In this document: positions 12,506 to 23,483 of the stretch, in pieces
Numbering within the stretch: position 1 is the first letter of the stretch
How the letters are laid out: each line of letters begins with the position of its first letter
From: Dioscorea cayenensis subsp. rotundata
Taxonomy: Eukaryota; Streptophyta; Magnoliopsida; Dioscoreales; Dioscoreaceae
Reading direction: 5' to 3'
DNA length: 64,000 nucleotides
Assembly (NCBI RefSeq): GCF_009730915.1
Contig: NC_052480.1
Span: forward strand, 1,178,001-1,242,000
Made by a program: the position numbers and the translations under genes
The notes under the pieces: generated by a model
The model's database searches: none
What the model saw: only the letters and a program-made list of their open reading frames with translations
Told to the model about the DNA's origin: nothing

Positions 12506-12536
<31 letters not shown>
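12500..12536. repeat. (TA)n microsatellite
   Basis: An uninterrupted TA run preceded by GAATTATA and followed by AAACTTA. Equivalent TA runs occur at 21425-21446 in copy III and at about 40410-40425 in the decayed copy IV, which helps anchor the duplication. Confidence 0.9.
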
Positions 12537-12540
<4 letters not shown>

Positions 12541-13132
12541 TATCATAGATTGCATGAATCCAAATGTCACTGATAAAATATTAACGATAGTCTTTTCCTC
12601 TGATTTTTAATTAAAGAGCATTTTAGTTTCTCATTAATTTTTTTATCTAATGATATTTTTATTTTGGATGAACTTTGTGCAATCTTTTCTCATTCTATAT
12701 AATGTTAGATTTTTTTTTTTAACTTAGTTGGAGAAAAATTCAATTACAATGTATTTATGGGTTAATTAGGATCTAATTAATTTCTCAATTAGTGCCAACA
12801 AATGTAACAAATGTTGAACCAATATATGTGACTAATAAAAATTAAAGAAAGAACTGCATGGATACAAATAAAATTAATTGTTTTAGAATTAAATAAATAT
12901 TTTTTAAATAGATTAAAAGGGAAAAAACAAAAAAGGACCACAACTTCAATGAAAATACGCCACCATAAATAAATTGACAAGAGAAAAAAAAAAATTTAAC
13001 AGCACGTGACCATTAGTAGTACATGCAATTACATTGACCAAAACACCCCTCAATCATTCATTTCTTTTGGGTTACCCCTAAAGGTTTTAGCAATTAATTA
13101 AGCACCTTAATTAATTTCCTATCTCACGCATT

Positions 13133-13140
13133 TATAAATA
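13133..13140 (+). promoter_or_regulatory. TATA box of lectin 1
   Basis: TATAAATA lies 62 bp upstream of the chosen ATG at 13202, in a context (CATTTATAAATAG, then CAACCTGCAA and CTCACACAAACTCC) repeated in front of lectin 2. Transcription would start about 30 bp further on, at roughly 13160-13170. The earlier in-frame ATG at 13148 would then be outside or at the very edge of the mRNA. Confidence 0.75.
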
Positions 13141-13201
13141 GTCACCCATGCAACCTGCAAACTCACACAAACTCCAAAGCAACCAAATTAAACACAAACC
13201 A

Positions 13202-14056
13202 ATGGCTCAGTACCATCATCTCCTTCCATTCCTTGCCCTAATTGTTCTTCTGATCCTCCCATCCTCCTCCCATGCAATACTAACTGATGCCTTGTTCTCG
13301 GAGACCAACGATTTCATCTTTGGCGGCCAAAACCTCACCAACGGTAACGGGACTTTATCCCTATTGAACAATTGTGGACTTTCGTACTACATAAAAGGCC
13401 AAAAGGTTGTAGACTTCAACACGACCATCAACGGCACCAAAGGCTGCACCCTCAGTGTCACCCGTAGAGGCCTACTTTCTCTCGATGACGGTTCTGGTAA
13501 TGCCCCTCGAACCTTGGGCACTGCTGGCGAACTTGGAGAGTACGTTTTGCTAGCCTCAAATGAACGGTTTGGTGTCTACGGCCCTCGCATATGGGACAAT
13601 GGAGTTTCCCGTCCCCCGTCCACGACCCTTGAAAATAAAAAACTCCTGCGAGCGACCTCAAATAACTTTATTTATTCTGATAATTCTATCGATGGCATTG
13701 CAAATGGTAATGCTACTATTGCAACTAATGACGATGTTAAAGCTTATATTACTCAAAAATGTACACTCTCTGTGAAGAATTCGACAGGCACTATATGGGA
13801 ATCAACACCATCAAGTAATGAATCAAATGTTTGCTCCCTATGGCTTACGAATAGAGGACCGCTTCTTCTTCAATATGAGGATTCAAAAGGACTTCAGACA
13901 CAGTGGACTGGTGGAGCTTTTGAGAAAGTGAACCTTTATGTTGCTCTTCTTCGTTCTTTTGGTAAGATTGGTATTTATGGATTAAAGGATGACATTCGTG
14001 ATATTTCTCCTTATCCTGGTTCTGCTGCTGAGAACATCAAGATGGTGACCGCTTAG
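13202..14056 (+). CDS. Two-domain bulb-type (GNA-like) lectin 1
   Basis: Predicted secreted or vacuolar lectin of 284 residues, single exon. Residues 1-25 are a clear signal peptide (hydrophobic LLPFLALIVLLILP, cleavage after SSSHA). Two tandem beta-prism II lectin domains follow, about 28-140 and 150-270. GNA-type lectins bind mannose through a QxDxNxVxY motif. Here the equivalent slots are degenerate (domain 1: L55, N57, G59, S61, Y63; then V86, R88, G90, L92, L94; then A118, N120, R122, G124, Y126), so classic mannose binding is doubtful. The C58-C82 pair fits the family disulfide. N-glycosylation sequons are seen at N44, N49, N73 and N77. The start is the ATG at 13202, because the upstream ATG at 13148 lies too near the TATA box and the signal peptide begins here. 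Related monocot proteins are storage or defence lectins; the role here is inferred. The C-terminal half is almost the same as in lectin 2, the N-terminal half much less so. Confidence 0.9.
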   Translation: MAQYHHLLPFLALIVLLILPSSSHAILTDALFSETNDFIFGGQNLTNGNGTLSLLNNCGLSYYIKGQKVVDFNTTINGTKGCTLSVTRRGLLSLDDGSGNAPRTLGTAGELGEYVLLASNERFGVYGPRIWDNGVSRPPSTTLENKKLLRATSNNFIYSDNSIDGIANGNATIATNDDVKAYITQKCTLSVKNSTGTIWESTPSSNESNVCSLWLTNRGPLLLQYEDSKGLQTQWTGGAFEKVNLYVALLRSFGKIGIYGLKDDIRDISPYPGSAAENIKMVTA

Positions 14057-14278
14057 ATCACTTCTGCTTAGATGGACATGCATGGTCCAGGCATGTTCAC
14101 ATAACCAAGGACTAGTTTCTTCTACTCATGTTGTGTGTGCTTCTTTGTTTAACTACCGTATGTTCTGTGTTTCTTTGTCATGTATTAAGTTCTTCCTTGC
14201 TTGGATGCTTGTATCAGTTAGCTAGAGCGTCTTCTCAATCTTCGGATATGGAGGACGTGCTAAGCTTGCTCGAGCTTA

Positions 14279-14284
14279 AATAAA
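14279..14284 (+). terminator. Polyadenylation signal of lectin 1
   Basis: AATAAA about 220 bp after the stop codon, in CTTAAATAAAAGCATTTGC, followed by a T-rich stretch. The same context is conserved after lectin 2. Confidence 0.7.
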
Positions 14285-14719
14285 AGCATTTGCACTTATT
14301 ATTTATTATATGTTCTTTCTTTCTTAATTTCTTAATATTATAATTATGCATGTTGCTTCTTTCTTCTTCTTCTTCTTTTTTTCTCCTCAATATATTTTAT
14401 TATAAATCATTCACCTTAAATTATTGATATACAAGGAATGAAGCAGCCGCAGACTTGCAGTTGCCTCCTAAAAATAATATATATCAATTAATTAGATTTT
14501 TAAATTATAAATTTAAAATAAAGCATGTCACAACAATGATTGACAATTTTGTCTCATCTGGTGGAATTATAAAACAAAAAAAAAGTGTGTACATCCCTAG
14601 TGTTTTAATGTGGGGTCCTTGTGCACGAAAAACCTTAACATGTTTTGTTATTAAAATTCCAGCATTATCCATATTTTGAAAAATAATAATAAATTTATTT
14701 AATTGTAGAGCTCTTGTTT

Positions 14720-15448
14720 GCCTTTTGTTTCTTATTTTAATATGTAAGTTTGTTCCATTTTAAGTTTTATGTTTTCTTAATGTGTACTCTATTTTTAGTA
14801 ATTCACCTAATTACAGCATGTAACTTCTCTATTGTAGCAACCTAGACTGTGTTGGACTTCATTTAGTTTTGTTCATTGTACTTTTTGGGGTTGAATTGAG
14901 AAACATTTTTGCAAATGTAAAAGAATTTGTTTTGAAAAATAAAAAGAAATGAGAAAAGTTAAGAAACAAAAAGAGCTACCTCAATTAGAAGAGTGAAGCT
15001 ACTCTCGACAAGTCGGATATTATATATGACCTAATGAGAGAAAAAGCTACATGCATCTTTAGGTGTCTCTACTGCATTTTGGTAAAAGATATGGAAAGAG
15101 TTAACTTTCTTAAGTGTGAAAGCCGCTCAATAAGCGCTCGCGAGAAAGCGTTACCTTACAAGTTGCCACCATGAAAATAAGAAGTTGTTTATGAATGTTT
15201 GCTAGTGAAGTCCTCTAGATCGAAAGAAGTGAAGTAGAGAGTTGTAGCACATACATAATGATAATCTTGAATAGAGTGTTCAATATTTCTGAAATTTGAA
15301 GGTTTTAGCATTCTTGTATTATGGAAACTCGAACTATTTGTGGAACTCCCAAATTCTTGAGCATCAGAAGTCGTGCGCTTTTTCCACTTGGTTTGTAATG
15401 TTTTATTTTTTGCTTGTGGATAATTAAAAGCTTAAGTGTGAGGAAATT
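14720..15448 (+). mobile_element. Gypsy retrotransposon, 3' internal remnant
   Basis: Non-coding tail of a Gypsy-type element just before its 3' LTR. It shares GTTCCATTTTAAGTT, GTAGCAACCTAGAC/TTAGAC and TTGGTTTGTAAT phrases with 49420-49950. It ends in a polypurine-like tract AAGTGTGAGGAAATT directly before the LTR (AAGTGTGGGGGAATT in the other copy). No gag or pol remains, so this is a 5'-truncated element. Confidence 0.65.
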
Positions 15449-15689
15449 TAATGAGTGTACAATGGTCATGTATTTTATAACATTTTATACACTTATTCAG
15501 CATGTATTAGAACCATATTGTGGAATTAGATACTAAATCTAGTATATTTTACATTTTTAGGCTTAGGGCAACACTTCAAGACAAAAAAGAGCTAAAAGAA
15601 GCATTCTATACTTTAAACGAAGAAGTTGGAGCTCTCTCGGCATTTTTTAAATAAGGATAAGGCAAACTGGGTGATTTACAGGCGGTTTA

Positions 15690-16035
15690 CAGCCAACCTT
15701 ACAGCTGTAAGTAGATTCTAGAGAATCTTGCGGGCATTCTTATACCCGTAGGGGGGATTCAGAGCCAAATCAAAAAACCTTACGAGCAAGACTTACGCAT
15801 GTAAGGACCATCCAGAGGAGTTTACGACCACAACATACACTCGTAAGGGTAGTTGCAAGAATCAGTATAGTAAAGTTTATAGCTCAATGCTTACGGCAGT
15901 AAGCTGCACCGTAACACAAATATAAGACCTTACAACCGTGACTTAAGGCTGTAAGTGATCTCGTAAGGCTCGTGATTATTTTCTCCAGCTCTCTTACGGC
16001 TACATCCTTACGCCCGTAAGCAACCCGTAAGAAGT
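15690..16035. repeat. Cluster of 14-bp CTTAC-N4-GTAAG palindromes
   Basis: Within about 340 bp of the LTR the inverted motif CTTACNNNNGTAAG recurs: CTTACAGCTGTAAG at 15698-15711 (a perfect palindrome), CTTACGCATGTAAG at 15792-15805, CTTACGGCAGTAAG at 15890-15903, CTTAAGGCTGTAAG at 15942-15955 and CTTACGCCCGTAAG at 16007-16020, plus several half-sites. The arms are kept while the four central bases vary. The same pattern recurs at 43530-43860 and 50180-50540. Confidence 0.85.
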
Positions 16036-16039
16036 TGGG

Positions 16040-16047
16040 TATAAATA
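16040..16047 (+). promoter_or_regulatory. TATA box of the Gypsy LTR
   Basis: TATAAATA in GTTGGGTATAAATAGAAC, 20 bp after the last palindrome. The same GTTGGGTATAAATAGAAC is conserved at about 50539-50556, so it is the likely U3/R promoter of the family. Confidence 0.75.
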
Positions 16048-17057
16048 GAACTGATGAGGATTTTTAGGACATTCTATTCGATTCTTGGTTTTACTTTTGG
16101 GCGTTTTCTTGGAGATGAAATTTGGGAAGATAAGAGACGAATCTCTAGCGCTTAAGGATGATTTCAAGGGAGATTCAGATCAACATTCAAGGGGATTGAA
16201 GATCGTAACCATCAAACTCACCTTGGTAGCGTGTGTGGAAGTTTTCTAGAGCTTCTCCAACAATCACTCATCGGCACGATTAAGAAAGGGGTTTTCATGG
16301 CTTTTATGTTTCCTCCTATTATTTGTGTCTTGAATGCTTGCCCTCTATTAACGGAGGGGTAATTTGTAGATATTTTTTATTTCTTTAACATTGGTTGCTG
16401 GATCTTTGATGCTTTAATTGTTTTCTTGATTTCAATTATTTCTATTTGAATCTAATTGTGTGTTTGAATGCTTGGTTGTTAATGAGGGGAAAGCCCTACT
16501 TATCATGTTTGATGTGCTACATGACAAGAAGAAATTCTCACCTAGTATAGACATGCTGCAATTCGAGAGGATAGTGAATACACCTCTGGTTAGGCATTTT
16601 GGAGATTTTAGGAGAAACTGCATCTCTACTCTGTATTTGGGTTAAGAGTAATCTCTCTCTAAAGAGGAGATTATCCAGTTAATAGATTGTCATTAGCTCA
16701 CAGTAAGGTTTCATAAAGTGTTAATGCGATTGTGTGGATGTCTGTAACAGCTCTGCACCTATTCAGTTACTCTTCGTCTGAGAAATAGGATTGCATGCTT
16801 AAAACAACCTTTGACATGCACTTTATAACCCTAGAGTGATGCTTTGCCCGGACATAGTTTCTTCCCTTTATTTCTCTCCTATTTTCTTTCTGCATTTCTC
16901 ACTTTAGCTTTTATTGTTCACACACACATCATTCGATCGCATAGGCTATTTTTCGGAGTTAGGGCTATTACTAGTATTCACTTTTTTCTTTGTGGACCGA
17001 CACTCTGCACTCACTACACTTATTATACGATCGGCACATACCCTTGCGTCGCTACCA

Positions 17058-17749
17058 TATCACATATTCTTTAATTACTTTTCCCAATCCCAATAAGTTT
17101 CCCCTCCCAAACAAAGTTTTCATTCCCATTCTCATTTCTATTCCGCCATTTAAACGCTACCTAAGTTTTATCTATATTAGATATAGTATTTATGGGTGAA
17201 AAAAATTAATTATATTTATTTATTTACATAATAAATGTCGATGAGATTTTTTAAAACCAAGATATGGCAATAGTTTTGTAGCAAAGATTATTTAATCATA
17301 GTTTTAGAGTTTATATGGTATATTCATACACAATATTGCCTTGACAATAATGGTTCATTGAGAACAAGGAACATTTAATGTTTGTTGGTCTCTTCCTATT
17401 AAAAAATTTAGATAAAATATATACATGCATTTGTATATCTCTCAAACCGAATATTTATGGTATTCGGAACCATCCAAACAGTTAAATTGAAAGAATGAAA
17501 AGAATAAATTTTATCTATATACACACATGTATATGACCGTCTTTTTTTAATTAATCATGTTTTTTGTGATTATCAAAACAATTAATTATTCACAAAACCA
17601 ACCATTCTCCAAACATGAGTAGTAAAACAAAAATTGTAAGAGTTAACAAAGGTTACATGAAAATAAGATTAAACTAACATCGCATGTGGATTAATAACTA
17701 TTAACCAATATGGAAAGATTGGATTAATAACTATTTAATAATTTTACAA
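17058..17749. other. AT-rich flank, related to 41.7-41.9 kb
   Basis: No gene seen. The part at 17330-17460 (GACAATAATGGTTCATTGAG, AAAAAATTTAGATAAAA, GCATTTGTATATCTCTCAAA) resembles 41780-41900, so it belongs to the same local duplicated neighbourhood. Confidence 0.5.
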
Positions 17750-18593
17750 TTAAATATATATATTCCCTACATACAATTTAAAAAGAAAAAAAGACGCAAC
17801 TTTAATGAAAACTAGGATGCCATTGCTGGTGCTTAAGCAACTGGCTTTAAAAAAAACACTTAACAAAAACATAATAAATAAAAGGGAAAAACTAATCAAA
17901 CAACAATATTATTAAATAAATTTAATAAAATAATAACTAATGATATAGTATATAAATAATAAAAAATTATATATGTTGACTATATATTTGTGAAAAACAA
18001 TAAAAATAACAAAAAATATAATTAAAATAGACAAAATGATTAAATTAAAATTAAAAATGTTATAAATAGTAAGTATAATATATATAATTTGATATTATGT
18101 ATACTATAGTATATTTTATATATTCAAATAAAAATCAATAAATCTATTTTTTGATTTTATTGTTAAAAAAAAATAAAAACAAACAAATTAAACAATAAAG
18201 AAAAATGTTATTATTCCTAAGTATATAATATATGTATGTATAATATTATATTATGTACAGTACAATATATTATATATTAAAATAAAGGGCACAAATTCTT
18301 GTTATTATAAGTATCTTATAATATAATATAATATAATACTATATACATTATAATATTATATATTAACATTAAAAGTATTAAATTTATTTATTGATTTTAT
18401 TGTTTAAAAGGAGTATTGAACTACACATTCTATTAAATTATATATTAAATAAATTTAATTTTAGAAATTAATATGACTTTAGATTATTAGTATATTTCGA
18501 GAATAGGTGATGGTGGACCCACTCAAGGCATTATAATATATATGAGAATATATTGAGAGAGGGAAAATGGGTGGTGTGGGAGCCCCTGAATGC

Positions 18594-19632
18594 TAGGGGT
18601 GTGTTTGAGCCGAACCGTTTGTGAGCGGCTCGGTGTTCGGTTCTATAAAAGCTCGTTCGTGTTCAACTCATATTGTAAACGAGCCAAGCTTAAACATAAT
18701 TTTCAAGCTCGATTAATAAACGAGCCAAGCTTGAGCAGCCGAAAGCTCGGCTCGTTTTGGCTCGCGAGCACAGCTCGCGAATAAACTCGTTTATAAGCTC
18801 GGTTGTGAGCTCGTTTATATATATATATGTATGTATGAATATTAAGGTGTATATTTGACTATGTCGTTGTTGTCAATTTGAGTCACACATATAGGGCTTT
18901 AAACTACTATTTAAAGGCTCAGCTCGTTAAAAGCTCAGGTCAGCTAGTTCATTAAATAAAATGAGCTCGTAAGATAAACGAGTCAAGCTTGAACACCACC
19001 AAGCTCGCCACATTAAATCTTTTGAACAACTTGGTTATTGTATAATTAAAAGCTCGTTTATAGTATCATTTCCAATTTTATTTGTAACAATCATTAATAT
19101 AATCATTCATAGTGTCATGAACAAGCTTATTAACCGGATCGTTAATAATACCCAAAAAAAAATATTTATAGATAGTTACATCACAATATTTATTTTGTTG
19201 TTATTGTAATTATTTGTTAACCTATTTAATGAAGATTTTAACAAGCTTGAACTCAAAACTTAATGATTCCATAAACAAGCTTAAATTAATTTTTTAATCC
19301 TCAAACTCAAATCAAGTTGAGTCACACTTGATAATAATTCATTAAATAAGCATTAAATGATACTTTACTAAATAAAAAAATAGAATATATAAAAATAGTC
19401 TAGACTTAATTAAGCTAACGAGCCAAGGTTAAGCTTCGAATTTTCTTAACAAGTTGAGCTCGAAATAAGCTCGATTAGAGCTCGAGCTCGGTTAAAATAG
19501 TAACGAACCAAGCTTGAATATAAAAAATGAAGCTTGAAGAAAGCTCGGCTCGAGCTCAAGCTTGATTAAATAGTAACGAGCCAAGCTTGAACAAGGTAAA
19601 GCTCGGCTCGGCTCGGCTCGTTTACAGCCCTA
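18594..19632. mobile_element. hAT-type MITE rich in GAGCTCG/GAGCCGA motifs
   Basis: Ends TAGGGGTGTGTTTGAGCCGA and GGCTCGTTTACAGCCCTA. It is flanked by an 8-bp duplication with one mismatch, CTGAATGC (18586-18593) and CTAAATGC (19633-19640). The interior repeats AGCTCG, AAGCTTGA and GAGCCAAGCTT many times on both strands, making a long imperfect hairpin. No coding sequence. Confidence 0.85.
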
Positions 19633-22038
19633 CTAAATGCCAAAAAAAACAAAACAAAACAAAAGAAAAAAAAATCCATCAAAGTGAAAGGGGCCGGTGG
19701 TAATGGGTAGTAGAATTAATTTATAGTTATACATCTAGATATGACACCTTAAATTGACAAGGGAAAAAAAACACATGACCATTTGTGCATGAAAGTAAAT
19801 TGACCAAATCACCCCTCAATTATTCGATTTCCATTTAAAATGACATAAATATTTCATAACTAGGAAAACAAAAGAACAAAAAGGACAACCTCTCAATAAA
19901 ACACCTTGAAATGGACAAGAAAAAAGCATGTGACCAGTAGTACTGCATGCATAAGAAATTCACCAAGTTGCCCCTCAATCATTCAATTTCTTCTTATCTT
20001 CCACGGATGCAGAAATACCCATGCAATCCTTAAGCGCAAACTCACACAAAAAATTATCCAAAACCCGAACACCGTCCAACCCACATATACTTCGGAGATC
20101 CATGAAAATAAATAAATAAGTAAATATATATGTTTAAAGGAATTGTTTTGAAAACTACCACATTCACAATGAATATTTACTCATAACTTTGAGTTTGCTT
20201 CTCTTGTCTTGAATGAACATTCATTCAACAGCATTTCCCTTATGTTTATTTTGATTTTATATATTCTTTTACAAAAAATAAAAACTAATTTAATTTATTT
20301 CATTTTACTTTTTAATGGTTATGATTAAACAAGGGCACGATCACGCCAAGTCTAAAGTCCATAAATAACAATCTCATCAATCTTATACCTAAAAAGACAA
20401 TCATAAAGCTTCTCCGTTCAATTAACCAACAAATCATTTCATAGACGTAAACCATAGCAGGCAGCATCATTATTATGCTTTAAAAAACAAGCTCAAGAAG
20501 AAGAAGAAGATGAACCATCATAAAGCCTGCCAAACCTAATTAAGCTCATAAATAACAATCTCATTCTTATACCTACCTAAGAAGACAACCATAAAGCTTT
20601 TCCTTTCAATCAATTACCTACAAATCACTTCACATACGTATTAACCTTTGCATCATCATTATTATTCCTTCAAAGAAGAAGCTCACCTTTAAATTAACTT
20701 GGTTTTAGAAAATATTACAGCCTTTTTGTGATTGTGCATGACTTAACTCATTATGTTAAGATTTCTTAAATTTTGATTAATAATGAGTTGGTATTAAAGT
20801 AATCAAAATATTCAGAGAAAATATTGGGAGCATGCGATCTCATTCTAAAGGGGGAAAAGAAGGAAAAATAAAGAAGAAGTGATGGAAAATCAAAAGAAAA
20901 GATTTTGAGTTGAGTCATAAATGATAAATTACACAAATTAGGTGTGAATGTCTTCTTTTAAAAGATTGGAAAAAGAAAATAATAGATTTTAAGTATATAT
21001 ATATATATATTGAAGCTTACTAGCTCGAGCATTGCATTGTGTTTTTTAGATTTTTTTTAACAAATTTTAAATCTATATATCAATCAAAATAAAAATAAAA
21101 AATGAAACTAACAAACCATGGCCACATAAATACCTTTGATATGGATATATTTTGTTCTTTGCTTTCATTATATTGAGTATAAAATTTTCTCCATAAAAAA
21201 ATAATTCAAAATTTTATCCGTGAATCAAAAGTAGTGAACTAGAATGATTACATTTGATCCATGTATATATATGGAATATAATGAGAAACAAAGTTGTTTT
21301 GGTATATTTTTTTATCTGCCATATAAAACAACCACCTCACATATAGAAGGACCACATGTTTTTTTTGTCTTTTTCAAAATCTTTATTTAAAAACTACATA
21401 TATATATATATATATATTTAGAATTTATATATATATATATATATATAAACTTACCATAGATTGTATGAATCCAAGTGTCACTAATAAAATACCAACAATA
21501 TTTTTTTCCTCTAATTTTTTATCAAAAAGTATTTTATTTTCTCATTAATTTCTTTTTCATTTGTTGTTATTTTGGATGTACTTTGTACAATTTTCTCTCA
21601 TTTTGAATGATGTTAATTTTTTTTTAAAACATGGTTGGACTCTATCAGCTAAGGAAAAATTTAATTACAATGTATGTATGGGTTAATTAGAATCAATTAA
21701 TTTTCCAACAAATGTAACAAGTATTGGACCAAATATATGTGAGTATAACAATTAAACAAATAACTGCAGGAATATAAATAAAAAAATTAATTGGTTTAAA
21801 ATTAAATAAATATTTTGTAAATATATAATTGAAAAGGAGAAAGAAAAAACAAATTAAAAAGGACCACAACTTCAATGAAAATACAGCACCATAAATAAAT
21901 TGACAAGGAAAAATAAATAAATAAAACCACGTGACTATTATTAGTGCATGCAAGTGAATTGACCAAACCACCCCTCAAATAAATAATTAGGCTTTAGCAA
22001 TTAAGCACCTAATTAATTAATTTCCTCTCCCATGCATC

Positions 22039-22046
22039 TATAAATA
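22039..22046 (+). promoter_or_regulatory. TATA box of lectin 2
   Basis: TATAAATA, 71 bp upstream of the ATG, in CATCTATAAATACC followed by CAACCTGCAACC and CTCACACAAACTCC. The context matches the lectin 1 promoter. Confidence 0.75.
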
Positions 22047-22116
22047 CCTATGCAACCTGCAACCTGCAACCTCACACTTGAAACTCACACAAACTCCAAA
22101 TTAAAACAACCAACCA

Positions 22117-22971
22117 ATGGCTGATCACCATATTCATCATCTCCTCCCATTAATCCTTGCCCTAATTCTTCTGATCCTACCATCATCCTCCCATGCATCT
22201 AATCAAACCGATGGCTTGTTCTCAGAGCCCTACGATTTCCTCGTCAGCGGCAATAACCTCACCGACGGTAACCAGACTTTATCCCTACAGCCAGATTGTG
22301 GACTTTATTACTACGTAAACGGCACCCTAGTCAAAAACTTCCAAACCAACACCGACTCCACAGGCTGTATTCTCACAATCAACTATTTCGGCCAACTTGT
22401 TCTTGATAAAGGTGATGGTACCCAGCCTCAAACCTTGGGCACTGCTGGCGCACTAGGATTCTACGCTTTACTATTGACAGATGACCTGCTTGGTGTCTAC
22501 GGCCCTCGCACATGGAGCAATGGAATCCTCCGTAGCAGAACCCTTAAAAATAAAAATCTCAAGCAAGCGACCTCAAATAACTTTATTTATTCTGATAATT
22601 CTATCGATGGCGTTGCAAATGGTAATGCTACTATTGCAACTAATGAGGGTGTCACTGCTTATATTACTCAAAAATGTACACTCTCTGTGAAGAATTCGGC
22701 AGGCATTATATGGGAGTCAACACCGTCAATTAATGGATCATATGTTTGCTACCTATGGCTTACGAATAGAGGACCGCTTCTTCTTCAATATGAGGATTCA
22801 AAAGGACTTCAGACACAGTGGACTGGTGGAGTTCTTGGGGAAAAGAACAAGTATGTGGCTGTTCTTCGTTCTTATGGTGGGATTGATATTTATGGATTAA
22901 AGGATGGCATTCTTGATATTCCTCCCGTTACTGCTGCTGTTGCTAAGAACATCAAGATGGTGACTGCTTAG
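22117..22971 (+). CDS. Two-domain bulb-type (GNA-like) lectin 2
   Basis: Predicted secreted or vacuolar lectin of 284 residues, one exon, close paralogue of lectin 1. The signal peptide is residues 1-27 (LLPLILALILLILP, cleavage after SSSHA). Domain 1 spans about 30-140, domain 2 about 150-270. In domain 1 the first sugar slot reads Q58, D60, G62, Y64, Y66, so three of the five QxDxNxVxY residues remain, better preserved than in lectin 1; C61-C84 would form the family disulfide. The remaining slots are degenerate. The C-terminal domain differs from lectin 1 at few positions, several clustered in the loop before the VC(S/Y)LWLTNRG segment, whereas the N-terminal domain differs throughout. Promoter, leader and 3'UTR match lectin 1, so expression is probably similar. 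Storage or defence roles are known for the family; the role here is inferred. Confidence 0.9.
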   Translation: MADHHIHHLLPLILALILLILPSSSHASNQTDGLFSEPYDFLVSGNNLTDGNQTLSLQPDCGLYYYVNGTLVKNFQTNTDSTGCILTINYFGQLVLDKGDGTQPQTLGTAGALGFYALLLTDDLLGVYGPRTWSNGILRSRTLKNKNLKQATSNNFIYSDNSIDGVANGNATIATNEGVTAYITQKCTLSVKNSAGIIWESTPSINGSYVCYLWLTNRGPLLLQYEDSKGLQTQWTGGVLGEKNKYVAVLRSYGGIDIYGLKDGILDIPPVTAAVAKNIKMVTA

Positions 22972-23201
22972 ATCACTTCTGCATGCTTTGATGGGCATGC
23001 ATGGTCCATGCATGTTCACATAACCAAGGACTAGTTTCTTCTACTCATGTTGTACGTGTGTGCTTCTTTGTTTATCTACCGTATGTTCTGTGTTTCATTG
23101 TTCTGTATTAAGTTCTTCCTTGCTTGCATGCTTGTATCAGTTAGCTACTGCGTCTTCTCAATCTTCGGATGTGGAGGACGTGCTAAGCTTGCTCGAGCCT
23201 A

Positions 23202-23207
23202 AATAAA
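23202..23207 (+). terminator. Polyadenylation signal of lectin 2
   Basis: AATAAA in CCTAAATAAAAGCATTTGC, about 230 bp after the stop and in the same context as after lectin 1. Confidence 0.7.
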
Positions 23208-23463
23208 AGCATTTGCACTTGTTATTTATTATATGTTCTTTCTTTCTTAATTTCATCGTATTATAATTATGCATGTTGCTTCTTTCTTCTTCTTCTTCTT
23301 TTTCTCCTCAATATATTTAATTATAAATCATTGACCTTAGATTATTGATATACAAGGAATTAAGCAGCCGCAGTTGCCTCGTAAAAATAATATATATCAA
23401 TTAATTAGATTTTTTAATTATAAATTTAAAGTAAAGCATGTCACAACAATGATTGACAATTTT

Positions 23464-23483
23464 TTTTTTTTTTGAAAAAAAGG
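23464..23483. mobile_element. About 20-bp tail-only retroposed insertion
   Basis: A T-run followed by GAAAAAAAGG sits between two exact copies of GATTGACAATTTT (23451-23463 and 23484-23496). The matching place in copy II (14538-14550) has GATTGACAATTTT once and no insert, so the empty site is visible. A 13-bp duplication around an A/T tail is the signature of LINE-machinery retroposition. Confidence 0.7.

Larger units (their letters stand above)
9395..14719 (+). repeat. Lectin module, copy II (carries lectin 1)
   Basis: A long duplicated block whose landmarks recur in the same order in copy III (17750-23639): CTACATACAAT near the start, the TAAATTTAATAAAATAA block, the AAATTGACCAAATCACCCCT phrase, the AAGAAGAAG/CATAAAG block, the long TA microsatellite about 0.6 kb upstream of the gene, the lectin gene, and the same 3' flank through TGATTGACAATTTTGTCTCATC. 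Copy II additionally holds a Stowaway MITE and a SINE. Boundaries are approximate. Confidence 0.7.
15449..17057 (+). repeat. Gypsy LTR with its own promoter
   Basis: Starts TAATGAGTGTACAATGGTCATG (TGATGAGTGTAC in the copy at 49951) and ends ...CGATCGGCACATA...GCTACCA, about 1.6 kb. The minus-strand solo LTR at 42359-44094 has the same order of blocks: the start, the palindrome cluster, a TATA box, the ATGCTT(G/A)CCCTC phrase, TGCATGCTTAAAACAACC, and ATTAGGGTTATTACTA-like sequence near the end. The internal TATA box and palindromes are listed separately. The open frames inside it are chance. Confidence 0.75.

Noticed and set aside
13148..13201. Upstream in-frame ATG extending lectin 1 by 18 residues
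   Set aside because: It is only 8 bases after the TATA box, so it should be before the transcription start. The extension is hydrophilic, and lectin 2 has no equivalent.
13458..13661. Antisense and shifted open frames over the lectin genes
   Set aside because: Shadows of the real coding frame, with no family resemblance.
15690..16035. Palindrome cluster considered as a CRISPR-like array
   Set aside because: Spacing is irregular, the unit is a short palindrome, and the setting is a plant LTR.
16460..17199. Overlapping frames in the Gypsy LTR end and beyond
   Set aside because: Non-coding LTR; the frames are not preserved in the other two copies.
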